Shown one piece after another: positions 18,447 through 27,223 of a stretch of DNA of 64,000 nt. The notes below the pieces were generated by a model, which searched no databases, had not been told where the DNA came from, and worked only from the letters and a program-made list of their open reading frames with translations. This stretch comes from Streptomyces sp. CBMA152 (GTDB lineage Bacteria > Actinomycetota > Actinomycetes > Streptomycetales > Streptomycetaceae): NCBI RefSeq assembly GCF_014596475.1, contig NZ_MECJ01000001.1, positions 124,001 through 188,000 on the forward strand. The letters are read 5' to 3'. The translations under genes were made by a program, and so were the position numbers. The stretch's first letter is position 1. The number at the start of each line of letters is the position of its first letter.

Positions 18447-19292
18447 GTGGCAGAACGAGCGGCCCGCAAGGCACCGGGAACGCACGAGGCGCGCGTGGTG
18501 CGCACGGAGTGGATCAGCGAGCACATGATCCGCATCGTTCTCGGGGGCGCGGGCAGCGGTGGTTTCACTCTGGGCGACCACACCGACCACTACGTCAAGC
18601 TGCTCTTCCCGGCCGAGGGTGTGGCCTACCCCGAGCCGTTCGACATGGAGCGGATCCGCGCCGAGTTCCCGCGCGAGCAGTGGCCCAGCCAGCGCACGTA
18701 CACGGTACGGAAGTGGGACGCCGAGCGCGACGAGCTGACCGTCGACTTCGTGGTCCACGGCGACGAGGGCCTGGCCGGTCCGTGGGCCGCCCGCGCGCAG
18801 GTCGGCGATGTGATCCGGTTCGTCGGCCCGGGCGGCGGCTACGCCCCGGACCCGGCGGCCGACTGGCATCTCCTGGTGGGCGACGAGAGCGCGCTCCCGG
18901 CGATCGCGACCGCCCTTGAGCGGATTCCGGCCGGCGCCCTGGTCCACGCCTTCGTGGAGGTCGCGGGCCCGCAGGAGGAGCAGGAGCTGCGGACCCCGGA
19001 CGGGGTGACGGTGACCTGGCTGCACCGGGGCGAGACCGCGGTGGGCAACCAACTGATAGCAGCGGTGCGGGAGTTGGAGTTCCCCGCGGGCGACGTCCAC
19101 GCCTTCGTCCACGGCGAGGCGGGCTTCGTCAAGGACCTCCGCCGCCACCTCCGCCTCGACCGCCAGATCCCCCGCGACCGCCTCTCCATCTCGGGCTACT
19201 GGCGCCTGGGCCAGGACGACGACGCGTGGCGCGCGGTGAAGCGCGAGTGGAACGAGCAGGTGGAACGAGAGCAGGAGCAGGAAGCGGCCTGA
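18447..19292 (+). CDS. Siderophore-interacting protein (FAD-dependent ferric reductase)
   Basis: The 281-residue member of the SIP/ViuB family has an FAD-binding beta-barrel with QRTYTVRKWDAERDELTVDFVVHG and a C-terminal NAD(P)H-binding half with LLVGDESALPAIATAL and the terminal SGYWRLG. It should reduce ferric siderophores in the cytoplasm and release iron. The GTG at 18447 has GGGGAG 6 nt upstream; the ATG at 18414 lies just after the iron-box palindrome and is less likely. Genomic context shows no siderophore biosynthesis genes, so it may serve imported or remotely encoded siderophores. Confidence 0.9.
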   Translation: MAERAARKAPGTHEARVVRTEWISEHMIRIVLGGAGSGGFTLGDHTDHYVKLLFPAEGVAYPEPFDMERIRAEFPREQWPSQRTYTVRKWDAERDELTVDFVVHGDEGLAGPWAARAQVGDVIRFVGPGGGYAPDPAADWHLLVGDESALPAIATALERIPAGALVHAFVEVAGPQEEQELRTPDGVTVTWLHRGETAVGNQLIAAVRELEFPAGDVHAFVHGEAGFVKDLRRHLRLDRQIPRDRLSISGYWRLGQDDDAWRAVKREWNEQVEREQEQEAA

Positions 19293-19301
19293 CGCGACCG
19301 G

Positions 19302-19326
19302 GGTGCGGGGCCAAGGGCCCCGCACC
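19302..19326. terminator. Hairpin between SIP gene and the ABC permease
   Basis: A perfect 11-bp stem with an AAG loop starts 10 nt after the SIP stop. The two flanking genes converge, so it may serve both. Confidence 0.7.
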
Positions 19327-19351
19327 CTACGAAGGGCGCCCCGCAGGGGCG

Positions 19352-19403
19352 TTAAGGGGCGCGGGGAACTGCGCGACCAGCCCCCACCGGCCCGCAGACG
19401 AAT
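19352..19403 (+). repeat. Dispersed intergenic repeat, copy B
   Basis: The core 19355-19376 is identical over 22 nt to copies A and C and is followed by the shared tail ending GGCCCGCAGAC. It lies between convergent genes next to a small GC hairpin (19334-19351). Confidence 0.75.
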
Positions 19404-19424
19404 ACCGCACCCGGCAGGCCACGC

Positions 19425-20255
19425 TCAGACGGACTTCTGATACGACCGAAACGTCCGGGTGGACAGCCACACAGCCACCACCGCGAGCGCGAGCAACGCC
19501 CCACCCCGCCCGAGGACGAGCCCCCAGTCCGGGTCGGCGGACGAGGCCGAACGCCCCACCGCGATACCCCAGTTGAGCGGATTGAAGTCGGCCACGTGCC
19601 GCATCCACGAAGGCATCTGCCCCGGCGCCATGAACGCCGAGGACAAGAACGTCAGCGGCAGCAGCAGAAACGTGTTGATCCCGATGATCGACTCCCGCTC
19701 CCGCACCAGCATCCCCAACGCGTTGGAGAACGCGCCGAACACCGTACCGACGAGGATCGCCCCGACGGTCAGGATGAACATCCCGAGGAACCCACCGGGA
19801 TAGTGCGCGCCACCGATCCGCCCGAGCAGCAGGATGATGACCGACTGCACGGCGATGCTGATGCCGTTCTGCGCGACGTTCGCGTTCATCAGCGCACTGC
19901 GGCTGACCGGCGTCGTCAGGAACCGGTTGAGCGTGCCGCGCTCGATCTCCTCCAGCGTGCCCATCCCGGCCCACATACTGGACCCGAGCGCGCTCATCAC
20001 CACGATGCCGGGCACGAGGTAGTCCAGATACGACGTCGTACCGAACCCGCCGAGCTCGACGATCTTCTTGAACAGGTTCCCGAACAGGAACAGCCAGATC
20101 ACCGGCTGGATCAGCGTGATGAGCAGATACGCGGGCTGCCGCACGATCGCCATCAGCTGACGCTGCGTCATGAACCAGGTCTGGGCGAGGGTCTGCGCGA
20201 GGCTTCCCGAGGAGGCCCGCGAGGCGGTGGCCAGAGGAACGGTCTGGGTGCTCAT
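19425..20255 (-). CDS. ABC-2 type permease (DrrB-like)
   Basis: The 276-residue protein has six predicted membrane helices and the DrrB-type opening (TWFMTQRQLMAIVRQPAYLL), plus a long loop around SSMWAGMGTLEEIERGTLNR. It pairs with the ATPase encoded just upstream; ATG 20255 overlaps that gene's stop (ATGA). Together they should form a drug or lipid exporter of the daunorubicin-resistance type. The C-terminus ends in TFRSYQKSV in the cytoplasm. Confidence 0.88.
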   Translation of the reverse strand: MSTQTVPLATASRASSGSLAQTLAQTWFMTQRQLMAIVRQPAYLLITLIQPVIWLFLFGNLFKKIVELGGFGTTSYLDYLVPGIVVMSALGSSMWAGMGTLEEIERGTLNRFLTTPVSRSALMNANVAQNGISIAVQSVIILLLGRIGGAHYPGGFLGMFILTVGAILVGTVFGAFSNALGMLVRERESIIGINTFLLLPLTFLSSAFMAPGQMPSWMRHVADFNPLNWGIAVGRSASSADPDWGLVLGRGGALLALAVVAVWLSTRTFRSYQKSV

Positions 20256-21319
20256 CGGGCATCTCCGGCGGTGACGAGGGCGGCAGCGGAGGCGGACGCG
20301 TCAGCGGACGCCGCTGCCTCGGCTTCGGAGAAACGGCGTCCGGCGTAGCGCAGATAGACGTCGTCGAGGGAGGGCCGGGCGACGGTGGCGGACGCGACGG
20401 CCGCCCCGGCCCGTTCCAGCGCGCCGAGCAGCGCGGGCACGGCGGCGGCGCCGTCGTCGGCGCGGGCGCTGACCCGGCGTCCGTCGATCAGGATCTCGTG
20501 CACACCCGGCAGCCCGCCGAGCGCGTCGCGCAGCAGCCGACCGGAACCGCCGCCCACCGCTTCACGCAGCTCCAAGTGCACGGCGTCCCCGCGCAGTTCG
20601 CCCTTCAGCTCGTCGGGGGTGCCCTCCACGACGACCCTGCCCCGGTCGACGATGGCGATGCGCTCGGCGAGCCGGTCGGCCTCTTCGAGGTAGTGGGTGG
20701 TGAGCAGGATCGTCAGCCCCTCGTCCCCGGCGAGCCGGGAGATCTCCTCCCACATGGCGGTGCGGGCCTCGGGGTCGAGCCCGGTGGTCGGCTCATCCAG
20801 GAACAGCACCTCGGGCCGGTGGACGAGCCCGAGCGCCACGTCCAGGCGGCGCTGCATCCCGCCCGAGTAGCCCTTCACGACGCGCTGGGCGGCGTCGGCG
20901 AGGTCGAACCGCTCAAGGAGTTCGTCCACACGCCGGGTCAGGGCCGCGCCCCTCAGCCCGTACAACCGGCCCTGGAGCCGCAGGTTCTCGCGTCCGGTGG
21001 CGACCGGGTCGGCCCCGGACCGCTGGGCGACGACCCCGATCGCGCGCCGCACCCGGTCGGGGTGGCGCAGCACATCGTGTCCGGCGACGGTCGCGGTGCC
21101 GCTGTCGGGGCGGGCGAGGGTGGTGAGGATCTTGACGGTGGTGGACTTGCCGGCGCCGTTCGGCCCGAGCAGCCCGAAGACCGTGCCTGCCTCGACGGTG
21201 ATCTCCATCCCGCTGAGCGCGGTGACGTCACCGGGATACGTCTTGACGAGGTTGCGCGCCTCGACAGCGGGCGCGTGCGTGGTGTTGCGCGCCTGGACCG
21301 CCGGCGCAGTTGCGTTCAT
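20252..21319 (-). CDS. ABC transporter ATPase (DrrA-like)
   Basis: The 355-residue daunorubicin-resistance-type ATPase has Walker A GPNGAGKST near residue 50, signature YSGGMQRRLDVALG and Walker B EVLFLDEPTTGLD. A C-terminal extension of about 90 residues after the nucleotide domain is typical of DrrA; the last 30 residues are Ala/Ser-rich. ATG 21319 has an AGGAGA site. The first ten or so residues repeat a TxAPAVxARN pattern. It sits 200 bp downstream of padR on the same strand, so the PadR protein is its likely regulator. Confidence 0.9.
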   Translation of the reverse strand: MNATAPAVQARNTTHAPAVEARNLVKTYPGDVTALSGMEITVEAGTVFGLLGPNGAGKSTTVKILTTLARPDSGTATVAGHDVLRHPDRVRRAIGVVAQRSGADPVATGRENLRLQGRLYGLRGAALTRRVDELLERFDLADAAQRVVKGYSGGMQRRLDVALGLVHRPEVLFLDEPTTGLDPEARTAMWEEISRLAGDEGLTILLTTHYLEEADRLAERIAIVDRGRVVVEGTPDELKGELRGDAVHLELREAVGGGSGRLLRDALGGLPGVHEILIDGRRVSARADDGAAAVPALLGALERAGAAVASATVARPSLDDVYLRYAGRRFSEAEAAASADASASAAALVTAGDAR

Positions 21320-21399
21320 GACGGGGGCTCTCCTGTGGTGAGCGTGGGGTCGGGTACGACGGACCGATCCACGTGAGAGCGCCGGGCTATCCTTGGTGT

Positions 21400-21500
21400 G
21401 CCGCACCTCGATCGCCTGGCCTGCCACGTTGTGGGCCCGGTCCGGGGTTCGAACCCCGGTGAGTGCTGCTGCAACAGCGTTCGCCGGGGTTTTTCTTTTC
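21400..21500 (+). ncRNA. Putative small RNA ending in a strong intrinsic terminator
   Basis: Between the DrrA start and the padR stop the plus strand carries a terminator-grade hairpin: arms 21452-21468 and 21475-21491 pair over 17 bp (three G-U) with loop CTGCAA, followed by a U-rich tract at 21490-21499. No plus-strand gene precedes it. Just upstream is an 18-nt perfect palindrome (21442-21459, centre GGTTCGAACC) that looks like a tRNA T-arm and shares AACCCCGG with the terminator, so the two folds exclude each other. GCCGCAC at 21400-21406 could pair with GTGCTGC at 21463-21469 (6 of 7). A TATCCT at 21388-21393 could be a -10 box. No D-arm or anticodon arm can be drawn, so it is not a normal tRNA. 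Confidence 0.45.
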
Positions 21501-21519
21501 TGTTCTCCTCCCGCGCCGA

Positions 21520-22179
21520 CTACTCGCGGGAGTGGTCCTCGTTCTCCAGTTCCCGCCATTCGGCGGGGACTTCGCCGGTCTCGTGCCACTGGCGCCAGCC
21601 CGCGACGCCGCTGAGCGTGCCGTCCGCGATCTCCTTGCGGAACCCGCGGACCCACTCGGTCTCGGCCTCGACCATATGGAGCTGGTACTCGGTCTCCACC
21701 AGGAAGATCCGGGGCAGCGTCTCGCTCAGCTTGCCCAGGACCGCCCGGGTCGCGGCGGCCTGTACCTCCAGTGTGCTCAGACGCTGATCGAGCAGCTCCA
21801 TGACCTCGTCGGGCGGCAGCACCCCCAGGAGGGAGAGCGCCGTCTCGAAGATCGGGAACTCGTGCACCGGCACGGAGATGATGTCGGCCATCCAGTCGGC
21901 CATCTCCTCGCGCCCGGCCGCGGTGAGCGCGTACAGCGTCCGCTCGGGGCGGTTGCCGTGCCGCTGCACCTCGGCGAACTCGACGAAGCCGTGCTTTTCG
22001 AGGTTCTGGACGACGGTGTACAGCGATCCGTAATTGATCTTGATGCTGTACTCCTTGCCGCGTCGGCGCAGAGTCTGGGCGATCTCGTACGGATGCATGG
22101 CCGCGCGCTCCGAGAGCAGCACCATCACGGCCAGCGCCAGCGGATTGCGGAGCTTGCGCCGTCCCGTCGCCACAGCCAT
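21520..22179 (-). CDS. PadR-family transcriptional regulator
   Basis: The 219-residue PadR protein has an N-terminal winged helix (LALAVMVLLSERAAMHPYEI, then NYGSLYTVVQNLEKHGFVE) and a C-terminal helical dimerisation domain. ATG 22179 is preceded by GAGG; frame extension to 22239 crosses its own promoter. PadR repressors typically control an adjacent efflux pump, here the DrrAB-like genes downstream on the same strand. Repeated elements around its promoter suggest autorepression. Confidence 0.88.
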   Translation of the reverse strand: MAVATGRRKLRNPLALAVMVLLSERAAMHPYEIAQTLRRRGKEYSIKINYGSLYTVVQNLEKHGFVEFAEVQRHGNRPERTLYALTAAGREEMADWMADIISVPVHEFPIFETALSLLGVLPPDEVMELLDQRLSTLEVQAAATRAVLGKLSETLPRIFLVETEYQLHMVEAETEWVRGFRKEIADGTLSGVAGWRQWHETGEVPAEWRELENEDHSRE

Positions 22180-22206
22180 CACCTCGTCTCCGAATACTCG
22201 CCACCG

Positions 22207-22250
22207 AACATATCGCGAGTTGAGCGGGCCGTCAACCACGACATATCGCG
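22207..22250 (-). promoter_or_regulatory. padR promoter with flanking repeats
   Basis: On the minus strand TTGACG (22230-22235) and TATGTT (22207-22212) are separated by exactly 17 bp, a textbook vegetative promoter 28 nt upstream of the padR start. The 10-mer CGCGATATGT occurs twice, overlapping the -10 box (22208-22217) and just upstream of the -35 box (22241-22250), so a bound regulator would occlude polymerase. ACTCGC/GCGAGT arms (22196-22220) flank the -10. Confidence 0.7.
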
Positions 22251-22277
22251 TCTATGGCCAGGCGTGGACGCACACAG

Positions 22278-22319
22278 ACGGGTGGCCCCCGCCGGACGTA
22301 TCCGACGGGGGCCACCCGT
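22278..22319 (-). terminator. Hairpin terminator of the helicase gene
   Basis: A 14-bp perfect stem (22278-22291 with 22306-22319), extended by an inner 4-bp stem, starts 19 nt behind the helicase stop codon. Confidence 0.85.
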
Positions 22320-22337
22320 TGCGTACACCTGCCTGCG

Positions 22338-25172
22338 TCAGCCCACCGAGCTGTACGCCACCACTCCCCTGAGCAGCCCGTCGACCGCCTTGCGGGCGTT
22401 CTTGGCGACCGTGCTGCCCGCCGAGGTGCCCGGGGCCGCCGCCGCGATCTGGCCCAGTACGTCGATGACCTGCTTGCACCAGCGCACGAAGTCGCCCGCG
22501 GGCATCTCCGCCTCGCGCAGCACCTCGTCCAGCCCATGGCCCGAGGCCCACTGGAAGGCCGCCCAGGCGAAGCCGAGGTCGGGCTCGCGCTGACCGACGC
22601 CCTCCGCCTGGTTGATCTTGTGGTCCTCCTCCAGCGCGTCGAGGCGGCCCCAGATGCGGACCATCTCGCCCAGCGCCGCCTTGGCCGCGCCCGAGGGCAG
22701 CTTGGGCGCCACCGCGTCGTCGGCCTGGCGGGCCTCGAACACCAACGCCGAGACGCACGCGGCCAGTTCGGCCGGGCTCAGGCCCTCCCAGACGCCCGCG
22801 CGCAGGCATTCGCTGGCCAGCAGGTCCAGTTCGCCGTACAGCCGGGCGAGGCGGCGGCCGTGCTCGGTGACCTCGTCGTCGCGCAGATAGTCCAGCTCGG
22901 TCAAGAGCGCCACGATCCGGTCGAAGGTGCGGGCGATGGTGTTCGTCCGCCCCTCGATACGGTGCTCCAGCTGCTGGGTGTCCCGCTTGAGCCGGTAGTA
23001 GCGCTCGGCCCAGCGCGCGTGGTCCTCGCGCTCGTCGCAGCCGTGGCACGGGTGCGCGCGCAACTCGGCGCGCAGCCGCGCGATCTCGCGGTCGTCGGCG
23101 GCCTCGGCGCGGCCCCTGCGGTGCCGCTCGGGCACGATGTGGCCCGCCTTGGTGCGCAGCGCGGAGGCGAGGTCGCGACGCGACTGCGGGGAGCGCGCGT
23201 TGAACGACTTCGGGATGCGCATCCGCTCGACCGCCTCCACCGGCACCGGGAAGTCGATCGAGGCGAGCCGCTTGACCTGCCGCTCCGAGGTCAGCACCAG
23301 CGGGCGCGGCCCGTCGTGCTGGTCGAAGCCGCGGTGGCCGTTGGAGCGCCCGGCCGGGATGCCCGGGTCGAGCACCAGGGCCAGCCCGGCGAACTTGCCG
23401 GTCGGCACATGGATCACGTCGCCCGGCTTCAGCTTCTCCAACGAGGCGGCCGCGGCCGCCCGCCGCTGGTGGGCGCCCTGCTTGGCGAGCTCCGACTCGC
23501 GGTCCTTGAGGTCGCGGCGCAGGCGCGCGTACTCCTCGAAGTTCCCCAAGTGGCAGCTCATGCCCTCCTGGTAGCCCTCCAGGCCCTCCTCGTTGCGCTG
23601 CACCTGACGGGAGATGCCGACGACGGACTTGTCCGCCTGGAACTGCGCGAAGGAGGTCTCAAGGAGCTCGCGCGAGCGGTGCCGCCCGAACTGCTCGACC
23701 AGGTTCACCGCCATGTTGTACGACGGCTTGAAGCTGGAGCGCAGCGGATACGTGCGCGTGCCGGCCAGGCCCGCGAGCGCGCCCGGGTCCATGCCGCGCT
23801 GCCACAGCACCACGGCGTGGCCCTCGATGTCGATGCCACGGCGCCCGGCGCGACCGGTGAGCTGCGTGTACTCGCCGGGGGTGATGTCGGCGTGCTGTTC
23901 GCCGTTCCACTTGACGAGCTTCTCCAGGATCACGGTCCTGGCGGGCATGTTGATGCCGAGCGCCAGCGTCTCGGTGGCGAACACGGCCTTCACCAGACCC
24001 CGTACGAACAGCTCCTCCACGACCTCCTTGAAGGTCGGCAGCATGCCCGCGTGGTGGGCCGCGATACCGCGCTCCAGGCCCTCCAGCCACTCGTAGTACC
24101 CGAGGACGTGCAGGTCCTCGCCGGGGATGGACGCGGTGCGCTCCTCGACGATCTCGCGCACCTTCTGGCGCGCCTCCTCGTCGTTGAGCCGCAGCCCCGC
24201 GAACATGCACTGCTGGACGGCGGCCTCGCAGCCCGCCCGGCTGAAGATGAAGGTGATCGCGGGCAACAGGCCCTCGGCGTCCAGCCGTTCGATGACCTCG
24301 GGGCGGCTCGGCGTCCAGATCCGGGAGCGCTGGCGCCGCTCACGCTCGCGGTCGGCCTCGCGGACCATCTTGCCGCGTCTGCGGTCGCGCGGGTTGTACG
24401 TCTTCTGGTTCTCCATCCGGGCCATGCGCAGCAGGTCCGGGTTGACCTCGCGGCGGGCACCGCCGCGGCCGCCGTGGTCGGTGGACTCCTCGAAGAGGTC
24501 GTACATCCGGCGCCCGGCCAGCACGTGCTGCCACAGCGGAACGGGGCGCTCCTCGGCGACGATCACGTCGGTGTCGCCCCGGACGGTGTCCAGCCAGTCG
24601 CCGAACTCCTCGGCGTTGGAGACGGTCGCCGAGAGCGAGACCAGCGTCACCGACTCGGGCAGGTGGATGATCACCTCTTCCCAGACGGCGCCCCGGAAGC
24701 GGTCGGAGAGGTAGTGCACCTCGTCCATGACCACGTAGCCCAGGCCGAGCAGCGACTGGGAGCCCGCGTAGAGCATGTTGCGGAGGACCTCGGTGGTCAT
24801 CACGACCACCGGCGCCTCCGAGTTGACGCTGTTGTCGCCGGTGAGCAGGCCGACCTTGTCCGCGCCGTACCGCTTGACCAGGTCCGCGTACTTCTGGTTG
24901 GAGAGCGCCTTGATGGGCGTGGTGTAGAAGCACTTGCGGCCCTGGCGCAGGGCCAGGTGCACGGCGAACTCGCCGACGATGGTCTTGCCGGAGCCGGTCG
25001 GGGCGGCGACGAGCACACCCTTTCCGGCTTCGAGTGCCTTGCAGGCCTCGATCTGGAAGGGGTCCAGATCGAAGTCGTACAGGTCGCGGAAGGGTGCGAG
25101 CGCGGTGGCCTGCTCGGCGGCGCGGAGCCGGGCAGCTGCGTACGCTTCGGCTGGTGAGAGGTCCTCTGTCAT
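22338..25172 (-). CDS. helY: HelY-like Ski2/Mtr4-type DEVH-box helicase
   Basis: The 944-residue superfamily 2 helicase has motif I APTGSGKT (57-64), motif II DEVH (150-153), motif III SLSATVSNAEEF, and motif VI QLTGRAGRRGID. The C-terminal half carries the arch and helical DSHCT region of Ski2-like enzymes. It is the counterpart of mycobacterial HelY, which also lies next to tatC and pafBC. A role in RNA processing or decay is expected from the family; the partner exonuclease is not known. ATG 25172 has only modest ribosome-binding sequence. It is 45 nt downstream of the lipid kinase gene and ends in a strong terminator. Confidence 0.92.
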   Translation of the reverse strand: MTEDLSPAEAYAAARLRAAEQATALAPFRDLYDFDLDPFQIEACKALEAGKGVLVAAPTGSGKTIVGEFAVHLALRQGRKCFYTTPIKALSNQKYADLVKRYGADKVGLLTGDNSVNSEAPVVVMTTEVLRNMLYAGSQSLLGLGYVVMDEVHYLSDRFRGAVWEEVIIHLPESVTLVSLSATVSNAEEFGDWLDTVRGDTDVIVAEERPVPLWQHVLAGRRMYDLFEESTDHGGRGGARREVNPDLLRMARMENQKTYNPRDRRRGKMVREADRERERRQRSRIWTPSRPEVIERLDAEGLLPAITFIFSRAGCEAAVQQCMFAGLRLNDEEARQKVREIVEERTASIPGEDLHVLGYYEWLEGLERGIAAHHAGMLPTFKEVVEELFVRGLVKAVFATETLALGINMPARTVILEKLVKWNGEQHADITPGEYTQLTGRAGRRGIDIEGHAVVLWQRGMDPGALAGLAGTRTYPLRSSFKPSYNMAVNLVEQFGRHRSRELLETSFAQFQADKSVVGISRQVQRNEEGLEGYQEGMSCHLGNFEEYARLRRDLKDRESELAKQGAHQRRAAAAASLEKLKPGDVIHVPTGKFAGLALVLDPGIPAGRSNGHRGFDQHDGPRPLVLTSERQVKRLASIDFPVPVEAVERMRIPKSFNARSPQSRRDLASALRTKAGHIVPERHRRGRAEAADDREIARLRAELRAHPCHGCDEREDHARWAERYYRLKRDTQQLEHRIEGRTNTIARTFDRIVALLTELDYLRDDEVTEHGRRLARLYGELDLLASECLRAGVWEGLSPAELAACVSALVFEARQADDAVAPKLPSGAAKAALGEMVRIWGRLDALEEDHKINQAEGVGQREPDLGFAWAAFQWASGHGLDEVLREAEMPAGDFVRWCKQVIDVLGQIAAAAPGTSAGSTVAKNARKAVDGLLRGVVAYSSVG

Positions 25173-25217
25173 CTTGCCTTCGAGCCTACCCGCCCCCTCT
25201 GACAGAGGTCTCGATCT

Positions 25218-26141
25218 TTATCCGGGACCGGTCCCGGCCTGCGGTGGTGCTACGGGGGCCAGTACCCGCACCGCACCGCGCACACACTCGGCGGTCAACG
25301 GCAGGGGCCCGAGGGGCTCCCCGTCCGCGTATCCGGTGACCTGCGGGGCGTCGAGCGTGATCGAGGCCGCCCGGTAGGTGGTGACCTTCGGGTGGCTCAG
25401 GTGCGTGCCCTTGTAGACCTTCGGGAAGACCTTGACCAGGGTGGCGCGCGAGCAGTCGCCGACGACGGTGACGTCGAAGAGCCCGTCGTCCATGACGGCC
25501 TCCGCGCAGATGCGCATACCGCCGCCGTACGACGACCCGTTGCCGACCGCGACGAGCGTCGCCTCGATCTCGCGGACCTCGCCGCCGTCGAGCGTGATCC
25601 GGTACGGGATGGGGCGGAAGGCGGCGAGTTCGGCGACCATCGCCAGGTCGTACTTGAAGCGGCCGGTGGGCCAGCGCATCCGGTTGCCCCGGTCGTTGAC
25701 CCGGGAGTCGAAGCCGGAGGCGAGGACGGTCGCGAACCAGGAGTCCCCGGCCCGTCCCAGGTCGATGTCGCGGATCTCGGCGCCCTTGAGGGCGTCGGCG
25801 GCGAGCCGGCCGGCCGCCGCCGGTTCCCGGACGGGCAGCCCGAGCGCGCGGGCGAAGTCGTTGCCGGTGCCCACCGCGATGACGCCGAGCGGGGTGCGGG
25901 TGCCCGCGACGGCCTGCAGGGCGAGGTTGACCATGCCGTCGCCGCCGACGGCTATCAGGGCCCCGGTGCCGCCCGCGACGGCCTCGCGGGCCCGGCCCAG
26001 CGCGTCGCGCGCGTCCTCGCCGAGCACCGTGCGCACGGAGAATCCCGCGGCCCGCAACGCGGAAGCGGCCGGTTGCGCGGCGTGCGCGCCCCGGCCGCGT
26101 CCCGCGGTGGGATTGACGAACAGAGTGATCTCGCTGGTCAC
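25218..26141 (-). CDS. Diacylglycerol kinase family lipid kinase
   Basis: The 307-residue protein of the DagK/YegS fold has LFVNPTAGRGRG at the N-terminus, the nucleotide motif GGDGMVN near residue 65 and GTGNDFAR near 90. The C-terminal domain is the beta-sandwich of this family and ends in a Pro/Ala-rich tail. It should phosphorylate a lipid such as diacylglycerol at the membrane surface using ATP. GTG 26141. It lies between tatC and helY on the same strand and is probably part of the same transcript. Confidence 0.9.
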   Translation of the reverse strand: MTSEITLFVNPTAGRGRGAHAAQPAASALRAAGFSVRTVLGEDARDALGRAREAVAGGTGALIAVGGDGMVNLALQAVAGTRTPLGVIAVGTGNDFARALGLPVREPAAAGRLAADALKGAEIRDIDLGRAGDSWFATVLASGFDSRVNDRGNRMRWPTGRFKYDLAMVAELAAFRPIPYRITLDGGEVREIEATLVAVGNGSSYGGGMRICAEAVMDDGLFDVTVVGDCSRATLVKVFPKVYKGTHLSHPKVTTYRAASITLDAPQVTGYADGEPLGPLPLTAECVRGAVRVLAPVAPPQAGTGPG

Positions 26142-26202
26142 TGAGGGTCCCCCCGGACAGAGTCGGACGGAAGGACCCTACAAGACGCCGTCCTGGGCAA
26201 GA

Positions 26203-27159
26203 TCAGGTGATGTCGTCGTACCCGTTGACCCTGCTGTTGGAGCGGCCGCCGTCGGCCTGCTCGGGCAGCGCCGGTGTGGTCACCGGCTCGATCTCGCCGA
26301 CGCCCTCGGGCGTGAGGTCGAGCTCGGAGGCCTCGTCGTCGGCGGGACCCGAGTCCCGGCGCTCCTGGCGTCGCTTGTCGTTGAGGATCGCGATGCCGAC
26401 GGCGACGAAGTAGAGCAGGATGATCGGGGCGGCGAGCGACAGCATCGACACCGGGTCGACGGTCGGGGTCGCGAACGCCGCGAAGATCGTGACGCCCATG
26501 ATCATGCCGCGCCACCAGCCCAGCATGCGACGGCCGGTGAGGATTCCGCCGAAGTTGAGCATGATCAGGAAGAGCGGCAGCTCGAAGGAGAGGCCGAAGA
26601 CGACGATCATGCGCAGCACGAGGTCGATGAGCTCGTTCAGCGGGAGCAGGTTCAGCGCCTGGCCGGGGGTGAACTCAAGGAGGACCTTCGCCGCGGCGGG
26701 CAGTACGTGGTACGAGAAGTAGCCACCGGCGACGAAGAGCGGGAAGCCCGCCGCGACGAAGCCGAGGGAGTACTTCTTCTCGTTCTTGTGCAGACCCGGG
26801 GCGACGAACGCCCAGAGCTGGTAGAGCCAGATCGGGCTGGCCGCGACGACGCCCGCCACCAGCGACGTCTTGATCATCAAGGTGAACGGCGACATCAGGC
26901 CGGACATCGTGATGTTGCCGCAGGGCTCCCCGTCCGGCTTCTTGGCCAGTTCGCCGAAGTTCTGCTTGCAGCCGACCGAATGGTTGATCGGCTTGATGAT
27001 CAGGTCGACGATGTCCTTGTAGTAGAACGCCGCCACCACGGCGCAGACAAGGATCGCGAGGACCGATTTGGCGAGCCGGTTGCGCAGCTCACGGAGGTGA
27101 TCCGAGAGGGGCATCCGCCCCTCCGGGTCCCTCTGCTGTTTGCGGGCGGACTTCAGCAA
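26203..27159 (-). CDS. tatC: Sec-independent translocase subunit TatC
   Basis: The 318-residue protein has six membrane helices and the signature cytoplasmic region MPLSDHLRELRNRL followed by WLYQLWAFVAPGLHKNEKK. It is the receptor subunit that recognises twin-arginine signal peptides. It has a long charged cytoplasmic C-terminus. The start is a TTG at 27159 with AGGA upstream; the Met at residue 16 is too internal because the preceding residues are basic as expected. It is 64 nt downstream of tatA. No tatB is present here; in Streptomyces tatB lies elsewhere. Confidence 0.93.
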   Translation of the reverse strand: MLKSARKQQRDPEGRMPLSDHLRELRNRLAKSVLAILVCAVVAAFYYKDIVDLIIKPINHSVGCKQNFGELAKKPDGEPCGNITMSGLMSPFTLMIKTSLVAGVVAASPIWLYQLWAFVAPGLHKNEKKYSLGFVAAGFPLFVAGGYFSYHVLPAAAKVLLEFTPGQALNLLPLNELIDLVLRMIVVFGLSFELPLFLIMLNFGGILTGRRMLGWWRGMIMGVTIFAAFATPTVDPVSMLSLAAPIILLYFVAVGIAILNDKRRQERRDSGPADDEASELDLTPEGVGEIEPVTTPALPEQADGGRSNSRVNGYDDIT

Positions 27160-27223
27160 CCCACGTCCTCATCTCGTGCGGCAGGCCGTCCCTTGGTGAA
27201 GAGCGCCTGCTGGGGCCCAGGTG

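Noticed and set aside
21442..21470. tRNA gene suggested by GGTTCGAACC
   Set aside because: The palindrome resembles a T-arm but no D-arm, anticodon arm or full acceptor stem can be built; reported only as a noncoding structure.
22254..25157. A 967-codon frame antisense to the helicase
   Set aside because: Low-complexity, Arg/Gly/Ala/His-rich translation typical of antisense GC-rich DNA; the opposite frame encodes all helicase motifs.
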